Source of the DNA: Burkholderia sp. TSV86
GTDB taxonomy: Bacteria; Pseudomonadota; Gammaproteobacteria; Burkholderiales; Burkholderiaceae
Assembly: GCF_001522865.1 (NCBI RefSeq)
Contig: NZ_LOWB01000109.1
Span: 186,001 to 250,000 of the forward strand
DNA length: 64,000 bases
Reading direction: 5' to 3'
Below, one piece after another: positions 27,498 through 36,515 of the stretch. Within the stretch, counting starts at the first letter, position 1. The number at the start of each line of letters is the position of its first letter. Made by a program: the position numbers and the translations under genes. The notes below the pieces were generated by a model. The model worked only from the letters and a program-made list of their open reading frames with translations. It had not been told where the DNA came from and did not search any database.

Positions 27498-27731
27498 TCA
27501 GCCTTCGCGTGTTGCGCCAACGCCCGACGACACGCGCGGCGCGAGCCGGTCGGCAAGGCATTGCGGGCATAGACAGCGCCCGCCCGTGGCGGGCTGAGCG
27601 CCGGGTGGCAGCGCCGGCATCGCCGCGCACCAGCAGGCAAACGGCTGCATGCGCACGCCGCAGTCGAACGCACTGCCGCAGTGCGGGCAGCGCTTGCTGA
27701 CAAGATCGGATGAAGCGGCTGGGTTGGTCAT
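27498..27731 (-). CDS. Cysteine-rich CWC family protein
   Basis: A 77 aa protein with eight cysteines in the pattern [11 protein letters not shown]...FACWCAAMP...CLCPQCL, matching the Cys_rich_CWC family, presumed small zinc-binding proteins of unknown function. It ends 20 bp before the RegB-type kinase gene in the same direction. Association with a redox-sensing kinase suggests metal or thiol chemistry, but no function is established. The ATG at 27731 is the only sensible start. Confidence 0.78.
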   Translation of the reverse strand: MTNPAASSDLVSKRCPHCGSAFDCGVRMQPFACWCAAMPALPPGAQPATGGRCLCPQCLADRLAPRVSSGVGATREG

Positions 27732-28093
27732 CGCTAAACGGGAATCGGTCGGTCAGGCGAGGTGGAATAGAAAAAACACGGCGAGACGCCGGCAAAATCA
27801 GCGGCAAACGCGGCGGCCGCCGGCCATGCCGAACGCCGCAATACGATCCGCCCGATGCCGCCGCCAGACCGCGTAAGCGCTACGCCATTCCCAAGCATAA
27901 GCGCCGCACACGAAAAATGCATGTGCGCCGCTTCGAAAAACCCGTTCGCGCACCTTGTTCGCTCCGTCCGCCCACACGCGGGCCACCTCGGCCGAACGGC
28001 CAAAAACCGCATGTTGCACTGCGACACTCCTGTACAATTCGGCCTGTTTCGACTGCCTGCCGTTTCAACCGCTTCGCACCCAGAGTCGCCGCC
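27732..28093. promoter_or_regulatory. Divergent upstream region between the CWC gene and argB
   Basis: The 362 bp gap holds a TACAAT -10-like hexamer at 28033-28038 for argB, with TTGCAC at 28014-28019 too close (13 bp) to be a proper -35. No obvious arginine-repressor palindrome and no gene was seen. Confidence 0.3.
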
Positions 28094-28993
28094 ATGTCCG
28101 ATCCCCTCGATTTGTCGCAGATCTCGCCCACGCTGAAAGCCGAAATCCTCGCCGAAGCCCTGCCGTACATCCGCCGATATCACGGCAAAACCGTGGTCAT
28201 CAAATACGGCGGCAACGCCATGACGGAAGAACGGCTCAAACAAGGCTTCGCGCGCGACGTGATCCTGCTGAAGCTCGTCGGCATCAACCCGGTAATCGTG
28301 CACGGCGGCGGCCCGCAAATCGACCATGCGCTGCGCAAGATCGGCAAGCAGGGCACGTTCATCCAAGGCATGCGCGTGACCGACGAGGAGACGATGGAAG
28401 TCGTCGAATGGGTGCTCGGCGGCGAGGTGCAGCAGGACATCGTGATGCTGATCAATCACTTCGGCGGCCACGCGGTCGGCCTGACGGGCAAGGATGGCGG
28501 CTTGATCCACGCGCGCAAGCTGTTGATGCCGGATCGCGACAACCCCGGTCAATACGTCGACATCGGCCAGGTCGGCGAAGTCGAGGCGATCAATCCGGCT
28601 GTCGTGAAGGCGCTGCAGGACGATGCGTTCATCCCGGTAATCTCGCCGATCGGCTTCGACGAGGAAGGCCTGTCGTACAACATCAACGCCGATCTCGTCG
28701 CGGGCAAACTCGCGACCGTGCTGAACGCCGAGAAGCTCGTGATGATGACGAACATCCCCGGCGTCATGGACAAGCAGGGCAAGCTGCTCACCGACCTGTC
28801 AGCGCGCGAGATCGACGCGCTCTTCGAAGACGGCACGATCTCGGGCGGAATGCTGCCGAAGATCTCGTCCGCGCTCGACGCGGCGAAGAGCGGCGTGAAA
28901 TCGGTCCATATCGTCGACGGCCGAATCGAGCACTCGGTGCTGCTCGAAATCCTGACGGAACAGCCGTTCGGCACGATGATCCGCTCGCATTGA
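28094..28993 (+). CDS. argB: Acetylglutamate kinase
   Basis: Phosphorylates N-acetylglutamate in arginine synthesis; an amino-acid-kinase fold enzyme. The ATP site motif is [10 protein letters not shown] (residues about 34-43), the substrate region [14 protein letters not shown] (about 71-84), and the late motif [19 protein letters not shown] (about 253-271) completes the family. At 299 aa, with the N-terminal helix [20 protein letters not shown], it resembles the hexameric arginine-sensitive type; feedback by arginine is inferred from that subgroup. The HAD gene overlaps its stop codon. Confidence 0.96.
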   Translation: MSDPLDLSQISPTLKAEILAEALPYIRRYHGKTVVIKYGGNAMTEERLKQGFARDVILLKLVGINPVIVHGGGPQIDHALRKIGKQGTFIQGMRVTDEETMEVVEWVLGGEVQQDIVMLINHFGGHAVGLTGKDGGLIHARKLLMPDRDNPGQYVDIGQVGEVEAINPAVVKALQDDAFIPVISPIGFDEEGLSYNINADLVAGKLATVLNAEKLVMMTNIPGVMDKQGKLLTDLSAREIDALFEDGTISGGMLPKISSALDAAKSGVKSVHIVDGRIEHSVLLEILTEQPFGTMIRSH

Positions 28994-29811
28994 ACGCGCG
29001 CCGCAAGCCTGCTCACGACGCGCCGCTGCCGGCCGGCGGGATACAGCCTGCCGGCCGGCAGCGGCCGTCCGGGCGTCGCTCGCGGCGCATCCGGCCGCTC
29101 GCGGGCGGCCCGGTGTGGCTGTTCGATCTCGACAACACGCTGCACCATGCGACGCACGCGATCTTCCCGGCGATCAACCAGGCGATGACGCAATATCTGG
29201 TCGACGCGCTGCAAATCGAGCATGCGCGCGCCGACCATCTGCGCAAGCATTACACGCACCGCTACGGCGCGGTGTTGATCGGCCTGGCCCGCCACCATCC
29301 GATCGATCTGACCGATTTTCTGGAAGCCGTCCACACGTTCGCCGATCTGCCGGCGATGGTGCGCGCCGAGCGCGGGCTCGCCCGGCTCGTCGCCGGGCTG
29401 CCCGGGCGCAAGATCGTACTGACGAACGCGCCCGAAACCTATGCGCGCGACGTGCTGCGCGAGCTGCGCATCGAGCGGCTGTTCGAGCGCGTGATCGCGA
29501 TCGAGCAAATGCGCGATCGCCGCGGCTGGCGCGCGAAACCGGACGCGGCCATGCTGCGCCGCGCGCTGCGCGACGCGCGCGCGCGCCTGTCGGACGCCAT
29601 CCTCGTCGAAGACACGCGCGGCCACCTGAAACGCTACAAGCGGCTCGGCATCGGCACGGTCTGGATCACCGGACATCTGCCCGGGCACTTACCGCGCCAC
29701 GGCCGGCCGCACTATATCGACCGTCGCATTGGTTCGCTAAAATCGCTGAGACTGGGCTCTCGATCGGGGCGACGAAAATGCAGCCGACTCACCCGCAAGA
29801 TCCGGCAGTAA
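28990..29811 (+). CDS. HAD-superfamily hydrolase (pyrimidine 5'-nucleotidase type)
   Basis: A phosphatase of the HAD-IA group related to SDT1/YjjG-like pyrimidine 5'-nucleotidases. Motif I is [12 protein letters not shown], motif [10 protein letters not shown], motif III includes the Lys in [13 protein letters not shown], and motif IV is [18 protein letters not shown]. The start is uncertain: no ATG precedes motif I. A TTG at 28990, overlapping the argB stop, gives an Arg/Pro-rich 41-residue leader; a GTG at 29113 would start just before motif I. The 3' end overlaps the slmA start by 34 bp. Physiological substrate unknown. Confidence 0.75.
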   Translation: MNARRKPAHDAPLPAGGIQPAGRQRPSGRRSRRIRPLAGGPVWLFDLDNTLHHATHAIFPAINQAMTQYLVDALQIEHARADHLRKHYTHRYGAVLIGLARHHPIDLTDFLEAVHTFADLPAMVRAERGLARLVAGLPGRKIVLTNAPETYARDVLRELRIERLFERVIAIEQMRDRRGWRAKPDAAMLRRALRDARARLSDAILVEDTRGHLKRYKRLGIGTVWITGHLPGHLPRHGRPHYIDRRIGSLKSLRLGSRSGRRKCSRLTRKIRQ

Positions 29812-30476
29812 CCACAGCGGCCGACGGCGAACACCCCGCGGCTTACCGCCCGCGCACGCGCCCGAAGCCGGGCGAGCGCCGCATTCACATCCTGCAGACG
29901 CTCGCCTCGATGCTCGAAGCGCCGAAGCGCGAAAAAATCACGACCGCCGCGCTCGCCGCGCGCCTCGACGTCTCGGAGGCCGCGCTTTACCGCCATTTCT
30001 CGAGCAAGGCGCAGATGTTCGAAGCGCTGATCGCCTTCATCGAGGAAACATTCTTCGGGCTCATCAACCAGATTGCCGCGAACGAGCCGAACGGCGTGCT
30101 GCAGGCGCGCTCGATCGCGCTGATGCTGCTCAATTTCGCGGCGAAAAACCCTGGGATGACGCGCGTGCTGACGGGCGAGGCGCTCGTCGGCGAGGATGAG
30201 CGCCTCGCCGAGCGCATCGATCAAATGCTCGAGCGCATCGAGGCATCGGTCAAGCAAAGCTTGCGCGTCGCACTCGCCGAAGCCCGCGCCGGCAACGGCG
30301 CTCCCGCCACACACGCCAGCAATGCGCTGCCGCTGCCCGACGGCTACGATCCGACGCTGCGCGCGAGCCTGCTGATCAGCTACGTGCTCGGCCGCTGGCA
30401 TCGCTATGCGAAAAGCGGTTTCACGAAAGCGCCCGCCGAGCATGCCGACGCGCAGTTGCAGCTCATTTTGCAGTAG
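29778..30476 (+). CDS. slmA: Nucleoid occlusion factor SlmA (TetR family)
   Basis: A DNA-bound TetR-type protein that blocks FtsZ assembly over the nucleoid. The N-terminal HTH is visible: RRIHILQTLASMLEAPKREKITTAALAARLDVSEAALYRHFSSKAQMFEALI (about residues 35-86), where KREKITTAALA and ALYRHFSSKAQM match SlmA closely. The C-terminal ligand-like domain runs to residue 232, with an extra Ala/Gly segment near 170-185. The ATG at 29778 lies inside the 3' end of the preceding HAD gene. Role inferred from enterobacterial SlmA. Confidence 0.87.
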   Translation: MQPTHPQDPAVTTAADGEHPAAYRPRTRPKPGERRIHILQTLASMLEAPKREKITTAALAARLDVSEAALYRHFSSKAQMFEALIAFIEETFFGLINQIAANEPNGVLQARSIALMLLNFAAKNPGMTRVLTGEALVGEDERLAERIDQMLERIEASVKQSLRVALAEARAGNGAPATHASNALPLPDGYDPTLRASLLISYVLGRWHRYAKSGFTKAPAEHADAQLQLILQ

Positions 30477-30618
30477 CGGCAACGCGCGCGGCGGCGCACG
30501 CGCGTCACGCCTTTGTCATCCGGCAAATCCGGTCGCGCGGTGCCGAAGCGCGCAACCGGGCCGGCGGCCGCACGCAAGCCGAGCGCTCAGCCGAGCATTG
30601 CCGTCGCCCTTTTTCCGT

Positions 30619-30624
30619 TATACT
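30619..30624 (+). promoter_or_regulatory. Likely -10 box of the metX promoter
   Basis: TATACT, with TTGCCG 15 bp upstream as an imperfect -35. Transcription would begin near 30631, about 40 nt before the riboswitch P1 stem and 200 nt before the metX start codon. Confidence 0.5.
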
Positions 30625-30669
30625 TGCCCGACTTGTCGTCGCTGCGCTTCTTGCAGCGGCGCCCGGAAA

Positions 30670-30758
30670 GCGCGCCGATTTGCTGACTCGATTGCGGGCG
30701 CGCGAACCGGCAGAGGCTTGCCTCCCGCCGGTTCACTACAAATGCGGCTAAAGAGGTC
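30670..30758 (+). promoter_or_regulatory. Candidate SAM-II class riboswitch in the metX leader
   Basis: P1 is GCGCGCC (30670-30676) paired with GGCGCGC (30697-30703). L1 (30677-30696) reads GAUUUG, CUGACUCGA, UUGC. A GC hairpin (GAACCGGC 30704-30711 with GCCGGUUC 30727-30734) is inserted, then ACUACAAAUGCG and GCUAAAGAG (30747-30755), then GUC. UUGC faces GCUA, CUC pairs with GAG, and GAC with GUC, forming the H-type pseudoknot; the AUUUG of L1 and the A-rich AAAUG are positioned for the SAM-II triplex. SAM-II was defined upstream of metA/metX genes, the same context as here. Visual assignment only. Confidence 0.78.
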
Positions 30759-30828
30759 GTCAGCCGCGCTCCCTAGCCTCTCGCGCATGCCGGACACCGT
30801 TTAGCCGCCCAGTCATCAGGCGCAAAGA

Positions 30829-31974
30829 ATGGAATCGATCGGCATCGTCACGCCACAAACCCTGCATTTCGCCGAACCGCTGCGCTTGCAAAGCGGCAAC
30901 GTGCTCGGCAATTATCAGCTCGTGGTGGAAACCTACGGCACGCTCAATGCCAAACGCTCGAACGCGGTGCTCGTCTGCCACGCGCTCAACGCGTCGCACC
31001 ACGTCGCGGGCGTCTACGCGGACGATCCGCGCAGCATCGGCTGGTGGGACAACATGGTCGGGCCGGGCAAGCCGCTCGACACGAACCGCTTCTTCGTGAT
31101 CGGCGTGAACAATCTCGGCTCGTGCTTCGGCTCCACCGGCCCGATGAGCATCGATCCGGCAACGGGCACGCCCTACGGCGCGCGCTTTCCGGTTGTCACG
31201 GTCGAGGATTGGGTGCATGCGCAAGCGCGCGTCGCCGATGCGTTCGGCATCGAGCGCTTCGCCGCGGTGATGGGCGGCAGCCTCGGCGGCATGCAGGCGC
31301 TCGCGTGGAGCCTGCTGTATCCGGAGCGCATCGCGCATTGCATCGACATTGCGTCGACGCCGAAGCTGTCCGCGCAGAACATCGCGTTCAACGAAGTCGC
31401 GCGCTCGTCGATCCTGTCGGACCCCGATTTCCACGGCGGCGACTACTACTCACACGGCGTGAAGCCGAAGCGCGGCCTGCGTGTCGCGCGGATGATCGGG
31501 CACATTACCTACCTGTCCGACGACGACATGGCCGAAAAATTCGGCCGCGCGCTGCGCCGCGCGGACGGCGCGCTCGATGCGTACAACTTCAATTTCGACG
31601 TCGAGTTCGAGGTGGAATCGTACCTGCGCTATCAGGGCGACAAATTCGCCGACTACTTCGACGCAAACACCTATCTGCTGATCACGCGCGCGCTCGATTA
31701 CTTCGATCCGGCCAAGGCGTTCGGCGGTGATCTGACCGCGGCGCTCGCGCATACGACGGCAAAATATCTCGTCGTCAGCTTCACGACCGACTGGCGCTTC
31801 GCCCCCGAGCGCTCGCGCGAAATCGTGAAGGCGCTGCTCGACAACCGCCGCCAGGTGTCCTACGCGGAGATCGACGCGCCGCACGGTCACGACGCGTTCC
31901 TGCTCGACGACGCGCGCTATCACAACCTGCTGCGAGCCTATTACGAACGCATTGCCGACGAGGTGGGCGCATGA
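30829..31974 (+). CDS. metX: Homoserine O-acyltransferase MetX
   Basis: Acylates homoserine as the first committed step to methionine. An alpha/beta-hydrolase-fold enzyme of 381 aa: the nucleophile elbow is [13 protein letters not shown] (Ser about residue 145), the oxyanion region [12 protein letters not shown], and the late Asp and His are in SFTTDWRF and [11 protein letters not shown]. MetX proteins can use acetyl- or succinyl-CoA, and sequence alone by eye does not settle which; betaproteobacterial MetX are often succinyltransferases. metW overlaps its stop codon by 4 bp. The leader carries a SAM-II-like element, consistent with end-product repression. Confidence 0.95.
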   Translation: MESIGIVTPQTLHFAEPLRLQSGNVLGNYQLVVETYGTLNAKRSNAVLVCHALNASHHVAGVYADDPRSIGWWDNMVGPGKPLDTNRFFVIGVNNLGSCFGSTGPMSIDPATGTPYGARFPVVTVEDWVHAQARVADAFGIERFAAVMGGSLGGMQALAWSLLYPERIAHCIDIASTPKLSAQNIAFNEVARSSILSDPDFHGGDYYSHGVKPKRGLRVARMIGHITYLSDDDMAEKFGRALRRADGALDAYNFNFDVEFEVESYLRYQGDKFADYFDANTYLLITRALDYFDPAKAFGGDLTAALAHTTAKYLVVSFTTDWRFAPERSREIVKALLDNRRQVSYAEIDAPHGHDAFLLDDARYHNLLRAYYERIADEVGA

Positions 31975-32585
31975 ATCCACAAGCATTGAATACGCTGTCC
32001 GCGCGGCCGGACTTTCGCACGATCGCGCGCTGGGTCGAGCCGCGCGCGAGCGTGCTCGATCTCGGCTGCGGCGACGGATCGCTGCTGTCGCTGCTGACCG
32101 AGGAGCTGGAGGTGTCGGGCTACGGCGTCGAAATCAACGACGCGGGCGTGCTGGCGTCGATGAAAAACGGCATCAACGTGATCCAGCAAAACCTCGAGGA
32201 TGGGCTGCGTCTGTTCGGAGACCATAGTTTCGATTTCGCGATCCTGTCGCAGACGCTGCAAACGATCCATCAAACGGCCGCGATCCTGCGCGAGACGGCG
32301 CGGGTCGGCCGCGAATGCATCGTGTCGTTTCCGAACTTCGGCTATTGGGCGCACCGGCTGTCGGTGTTGCGCGGGCGCATGCCGGTGTCGAAATCGCTGC
32401 CTTATCAATGGCATAACACACCGAACGTGCGGGTGCTCACCATCAAGGATTTCGAAGCGCTCGCGCCGGAGGTCGGCGTCGAGATTCTCGACCGCGCGGT
32501 GCTGCACGAAGGGCAGCCGATTCGGTGGGGAGTGAACTGGCGTGGTAGTCTTGCGGTCTACCGCGTCAAGCGGATACAACCCTAG
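31971..32585 (+). CDS. metW: Methionine biosynthesis protein MetW
   Basis: A small methyltransferase-fold protein (204 aa) that partners with MetX and is needed for methionine synthesis in several Proteobacteria. The S-adenosylmethionine-site-like motif [15 protein letters not shown] lies near residues 25-39, then [21 protein letters not shown] and [12 protein letters not shown], the MetW signature. Start ATGA overlaps the metX stop, indicating translational coupling. Enzymatic activity as a methyltransferase is not established for the family; recent views hold it activates MetX. Confidence 0.94.
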   Translation: MNPQALNTLSARPDFRTIARWVEPRASVLDLGCGDGSLLSLLTEELEVSGYGVEINDAGVLASMKNGINVIQQNLEDGLRLFGDHSFDFAILSQTLQTIHQTAAILRETARVGRECIVSFPNFGYWAHRLSVLRGRMPVSKSLPYQWHNTPNVRVLTIKDFEALAPEVGVEILDRAVLHEGQPIRWGVNWRGSLAVYRVKRIQP

Positions 32586-32606
32586 TTCGACCATCTTCGT
32601 AGCTCG

Positions 32607-33917
32607 ATGACCAAGCCGCCGCACGACGCGCCCGCCCTCAACGCCCATGAGGACCACCCAGGTTGGCGCGCCTATCTGAACACACACATGCTGATTTGCG
32701 TCTTTCTCGGCTTCACGTCGGGATTGCCGCTTTTCACGCTCGTCTATCTCGTGCAGGCGTGGCTGCGCTCGGAAGGCGTGAACCTGAAGGAAATCGGCCT
32801 CTTCGCGCTCATTCAGTTCCCCTACACATGGAAATTCCTGTGGGCGCCGCTGATGGACCGCTTCGTTCCGCGCCTGCCGGGCTGGCGCCCGGGGCGGCGG
32901 CGCGGCTGGATGCTCGTCACGCAATTGCTGGTCGCGCTCGCGATCGCGGCGCTCGGCTTCGTATCGCCGCGCGATTCGATCTGGACGGTGGCCGCGCTGA
33001 CGACGCTCGTCGCATTCTTCGGCGCGAGCGCCGACATCGTGATCGACGCGTATCGCCGCGAGTTGCTGCGCGACACCGAGCAGGGCCTCGGCAACGCGGT
33101 GCACGTGAACGCGTACAAGATCGCCGCGCTGGTGCCGGGCTCGCTGTCACTGATCCTGTCCGACCATCTGCCGTGGAATGTCGTGTTCGCGGTCACCGGC
33201 GCGTTCATGCTGCCCGGCATCCTGATGACGCTCGTCGTGCGCGAGCCCGAAGTCCGCGGCACGCCGCCGAAAAGTTTGACGGATGCGGTGATCCTGCCGT
33301 TTCGCGAATTCATTAGCCGGGACGGCTGGCGCGGCGCGCTCCTCGTGCTCGGTTTCATCTTCCTCTACAAGCTTGGCGACACGATGGCGACCACGCTGTC
33401 GACATCGTTCTTCCTCGACCTCGGCTTCAATAAGACGCAAATCGGCGTGATCGCGAAAACCACCGCGCTGTGGGCAAGCCTCGCGGGCGGCATTATCGGC
33501 GGCGTCTGGCTCGTGAAGATCGGCATCGCGCGCGGGCTGTGGATCTTCGGTATCGTGCAGCTCGTCTCGACGCTCGGCTTCGCGTGGCTCGCGAAAGCGG
33601 GCCCGCAGCCGGCGCTGATGGCGCTCATCTATGGCTTCGAGACGTTCTCGACGGGCCTTACACTCGCCGCGTTCACCGCGTACATCGCGAGCACCACCGA
33701 TCCGCGCTATACGGCGACGCAGTTCGCGTTGTTCACGAGTCTCGCGTCAGTGCCGCGCACGCTGGCGTCGGCGTCGAGCGGCTTCATCGTGTCGCAGATC
33801 GGCTGGTTCGACTACTTCCTCGTCTGCACCGCGCTCGGCATTCCCGGCATGCTGCTGCTCATCAAAATCGCGCCGTGGAGCAGCGCCACCCGCGACGAGG
33901 CCGCCCGTGCCAGCTAG
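32607..33917 (+). CDS. ampG: AmpG-like MFS permease
   Basis: A 436 aa inner-membrane permease of the AmpG family, which imports anhydro-muropeptides for peptidoglycan recycling. The first helix region MLICVFLGFTSGLPLFTLVYLVQAWLRSEGVNLKEIGLFAL and the following FPYTWKFLWAPLMDR are characteristic of AmpG. About twelve hydrophobic segments follow. Family-wide function is muropeptide import and, where present, induction of AmpC-type beta-lactamase; the latter cannot be judged here. It starts 21 bp after metW and overlaps the M48 protease gene by 11 bp. Confidence 0.87.
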   Translation: MTKPPHDAPALNAHEDHPGWRAYLNTHMLICVFLGFTSGLPLFTLVYLVQAWLRSEGVNLKEIGLFALIQFPYTWKFLWAPLMDRFVPRLPGWRPGRRRGWMLVTQLLVALAIAALGFVSPRDSIWTVAALTTLVAFFGASADIVIDAYRRELLRDTEQGLGNAVHVNAYKIAALVPGSLSLILSDHLPWNVVFAVTGAFMLPGILMTLVVREPEVRGTPPKSLTDAVILPFREFISRDGWRGALLVLGFIFLYKLGDTMATTLSTSFFLDLGFNKTQIGVIAKTTALWASLAGGIIGGVWLVKIGIARGLWIFGIVQLVSTLGFAWLAKAGPQPALMALIYGFETFSTGLTLAAFTAYIASTTDPRYTATQFALFTSLASVPRTLASASSGFIVSQIGWFDYFLVCTALGIPGMLLLIKIAPWSSATRDEAARAS

Positions 33918-34956
33918 GCTGCACGCCGCCCGGCTCGCGCTGACGATCGCGGGCGGGATCGCGTTCGGCGCAATCGGTCCGGCTGGCGTTCGGCCATGCG
34001 CGGCCGAAGCGGCCATCATCGCCGACGGAGCCGTCCCTGCGGCGCCTTCGGCGCCCGGCGCGCAGCCGACAGCCAGCGCGCCTGCATCGGTCGCGACGGC
34101 TGCCGCAAATGGTGCGTGGCGATATGGCCACGCCGAGCCGCAAGTGCGCTACGGCAACGCGCTCACATTTCGCAGTCTGATTCCGTCGCCGCTCCTCGAG
34201 CAACTGACCGGCACCGAGTTCCGGCAAACCATTCAAGACGCCTCCCAGCGCAACCGGCTGTTGCCGCCGAACAATCCGCGCGTGAAGCGGTTGCGCATGA
34301 TCGTCACGCGGCTCGCACCTTACGCGGTCAAATGGAACGAACGCGTGAAGGGCTGGAACTGGGAAGTCGCGGTGCTGCGTTCAGACAAGATCCGGGCGTT
34401 CTGCCTGCCGGGCGGCAAGGTGCTCGTCGACAGCGCGCTGTTCGACAAACTGCGCCTTGCCGACGACGAACTCGGCGTGCTGTTCGCGCACGAGATCGCG
34501 CACGCGCTGCGTGAGCATGTGCGCGCGAGCCTCGGCGAGCAGCAGGCCGCGCCATTCGGGGCAACGCGGCTGCCGCCGCTGTTCGGGCTGTCCGAGCCGG
34601 TGCCCGAACCGATCGGCTCCATCGAGCGATTCGCGTCGGTCCGCTACGATCCGACCGATGAAACGGAGGCCGACGTGATCGGCGGCGACATCGCCGCGCG
34701 TGCGGGCTTCGATCCGCGCGCGGCGCTGCCGCTGTGGGACAAGCTCGCCGCCGCGACCCGCGGCGACCAGGACAACGGCCTCATCCACGCGCACCCCTAC
34801 GATGCGCGGCGCCGGAACGATCTGCGCAAGCGGCTTGCCGATCTGATGCCGCTCTACAAGAAGGCGCTCGACAAGACGAGCACGAAGCGTGCGGACGACG
34901 CTAAAACCGGCACGGCGGACAATACGAAGGCACGTGAGGTGGCAGCGGGACGCTGA
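33907..34956 (+). CDS. Exported M48-family metalloprotease
   Basis: A zinc peptidase with an N-terminal signal sequence (hydrophobic ALTIAGGIAFGAIGPAG after RLHAARL) and an Ala/Pro-rich linker to about residue 75. The metal site is HEIAH in LGVLFAHEIAHALREH (about residues 194-209) with the third ligand Glu in DPTDETEADVIGG (about 253-265). This layout is that of periplasmic BepA/LoiP-like M48C proteases that act in outer-membrane quality control; the exact role is inferred. The GTG at 33907 is the only start near the signal peptide and overlaps the ampG 3' end. The C-terminal tail is Lys/Thr-rich. Confidence 0.85.
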   Translation: MPARLHAARLALTIAGGIAFGAIGPAGVRPCAAEAAIIADGAVPAAPSAPGAQPTASAPASVATAAANGAWRYGHAEPQVRYGNALTFRSLIPSPLLEQLTGTEFRQTIQDASQRNRLLPPNNPRVKRLRMIVTRLAPYAVKWNERVKGWNWEVAVLRSDKIRAFCLPGGKVLVDSALFDKLRLADDELGVLFAHEIAHALREHVRASLGEQQAAPFGATRLPPLFGLSEPVPEPIGSIERFASVRYDPTDETEADVIGGDIAARAGFDPRAALPLWDKLAAATRGDQDNGLIHAHPYDARRRNDLRKRLADLMPLYKKALDKTSTKRADDAKTGTADNTKAREVAAGR

Positions 34957-35007
34957 AGGCGCGCCGTGCACGGCCGCTCGTTGCGCGCGTCCGTTGTGGT
35001 TGGATTT

Positions 35008-35049
35008 CGCCGTTCCCCGCTCGCCGTTCCCCGCTCGCCGTTCCCCGCT
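35008..35049. repeat. Tandem repeat, 3 x 14 bp
   Basis: Three perfect head-to-tail copies of CGCCGTTCCCCGCT followed by a partial fourth (CGCTGCC). It lies in the 122 bp gap between the convergent ends of the M48 protease and AraC genes, so copy number can vary without harming a protein. Confidence 0.9.
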
Positions 35050-35078
35050 CGCTGCCGCCCGGCGTGCGCACGCCTGTG

Positions 35079-36026
35079 TCACCCCGCCGCGTCGAGTCCG
35101 GTGGGCTGCTGGCCCGCCGGCAGTTGCATCCAGCGGATTTCGTCGCTCGGGCTGCGCCCGAATAAACGCTTGAACTCACGGCTGAACTGCGATGCGCTCG
35201 CATAACCGACACGCGCCGCCGCCGCGCCCGCGCTCAATCCGTCCTGTACCATCATCAGCCGCGCGTGATGCAGCCGCGTCGTCTTCACGTACTGCATCGG
35301 CGACGTCGCCGTCACGCTTTTGAACTGCGCATGAAACGCGGCAACGCTCATGCCCGCCTCGCTCGCGAGCGTCCCGACATCGAGATCGCCGCTTAGATTC
35401 GCGTGAATCCTCCTCAGCGCCTTGGCGACCCGCCCAAATTGATGCTGCTGCGCGAGCGCCGCGCGAATCGCGTCGCCTTGCGCGCCCGTCAGCACTCGAT
35501 AGCCGATCTCGCGCATGATCGAAGGCCCCAACACGCGCGTATCGAGCGGCGACACCAGCGCTTCGAGCAAACGCAGCACCGCATCGGCGAGCGGCATGTC
35601 GAGCGGCGTCGAATAAATGCCGCGCGGCTCGCTCGCCGCCGCGCCGTGCGTTTCGTTCAGCAAAATCGCAAGCTCGGCGATCACCGCGAGATCGATGCGG
35701 ATCGAGATCGCGAGAAACGGCTCGGCGCGCGTTGCATAGGTTTCGCATTCGAACGGCATCGGCACCGACAGCACCAGGTACTGCTGCGCGTCATAAGCGA
35801 AGGTCTCCTCGCCCAGATAGCCGCGCTTGCGGCCCTGACACACGACGACGATGCTCGGCTCGTACAGCACCGGCACCCTGGGCACCGGCCGATTCGCGCG
35901 AATGAAGCGCACGCCTTCGACAGCGGCACACGTCGAGCCTTCATTGGGAGCAAGGCAGCCGAGCAACTCGACCATGCGGCGCTGCACGCGCGCGCCGGCG
36001 TCGTCTAAAAAGGGTTCGAAGCTCAT
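35079..36026 (-). CDS. AraC-family transcriptional regulator with AraC_N domain
   Basis: A 315 aa regulator. Residues about 40-190 fit the AraC_N cupin-like domain found in YqhC-type regulators (VPVLYEPSIVVVCQGRKRGYLG...YLVLSVPMPFECETYA). Residues about 215-305 are the two-HTH DNA-binding domain (GDLDVGTLASEAGMSVAAFHAQFKSVT and AARVGYASASQFSREFKRLFGRSP). YqhC in E. coli senses reactive aldehydes and drives the divergent yqhD reductase gene; here the divergent neighbour is a zinc alcohol dehydrogenase, a parallel arrangement. The start at 36026 is chosen by family alignment; its ribosome-binding site is weak. Confidence 0.87.
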   Translation of the reverse strand: MSFEPFLDDAGARVQRRMVELLGCLAPNEGSTCAAVEGVRFIRANRPVPRVPVLYEPSIVVVCQGRKRGYLGEETFAYDAQQYLVLSVPMPFECETYATRAEPFLAISIRIDLAVIAELAILLNETHGAAASEPRGIYSTPLDMPLADAVLRLLEALVSPLDTRVLGPSIMREIGYRVLTGAQGDAIRAALAQQHQFGRVAKALRRIHANLSGDLDVGTLASEAGMSVAAFHAQFKSVTATSPMQYVKTTRLHHARLMMVQDGLSAGAAAARVGYASASQFSREFKRLFGRSPSDEIRWMQLPAGQQPTGLDAAG

Positions 36027-36515
36027 TGAACAAGATGCGCACACAAGAGAATCAGGCTTGCAATCTAGCATCGGAACCGCACCGGCGCGCTGCGCACGGT
36101 GCAATTCGAGAGAAATAGGCAAGCATTGCGGACCTTCAGGTATTCCGCCGGCTTGGACGCGTGCTTACGATGTGCACCCGTGCTGCCGCATCGCCGCATT
36201 CGTGCGTCGCGCCACGCGCGGCACCCGTCTTTTCGGCCGGCCGGGCATTATTGGTTCGGCGTGCGCAGTATCGGATCAGCGCAGGAATTCGAGCGTTTGC
36301 CCGGCCGGCATCGCTGCCGAAGCGTCGACTTCAGCCGATTCCTTCGGCCGGAACCGAGATGACGGCGAGGGAGCGGTAAAGCGCCCGTTCCCATTGATGG
36401 TTTTTACCTAGGGTAAGGGCGACGGCTGAAGCCATTGCCCGGATCGACTGACTGTTTTACATCCGACCGGAATAGGCGCCAAGCCTCTTGCTCCGGTCGA
36501 CACCGAGGAGCTTCC
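36027..36515. promoter_or_regulatory. Divergent regulatory region between the AraC and alcohol dehydrogenase genes
   Basis: This 489 bp region has no supported gene. A perfect inverted repeat TTACC-TAG-GGTAA lies at 36404-36416, about 100 bp before the dehydrogenase start, a sensible operator position. GAGGA at 36504-36508 is that gene's ribosome-binding site. AraC-type sites are usually direct repeats, so the palindrome may serve another regulator. Confidence 0.45.

Noticed and set aside
30709-30758. An alternative SAM-II placement using the AGGCUUGCC hairpin as P1/L1
   Set aside because: UUGC would be 5 nt from the 3' P1 strand and no AUUUG-type segment follows the 5' strand; the GCGCGCC/GGCGCGC stem just upstream satisfies every element.
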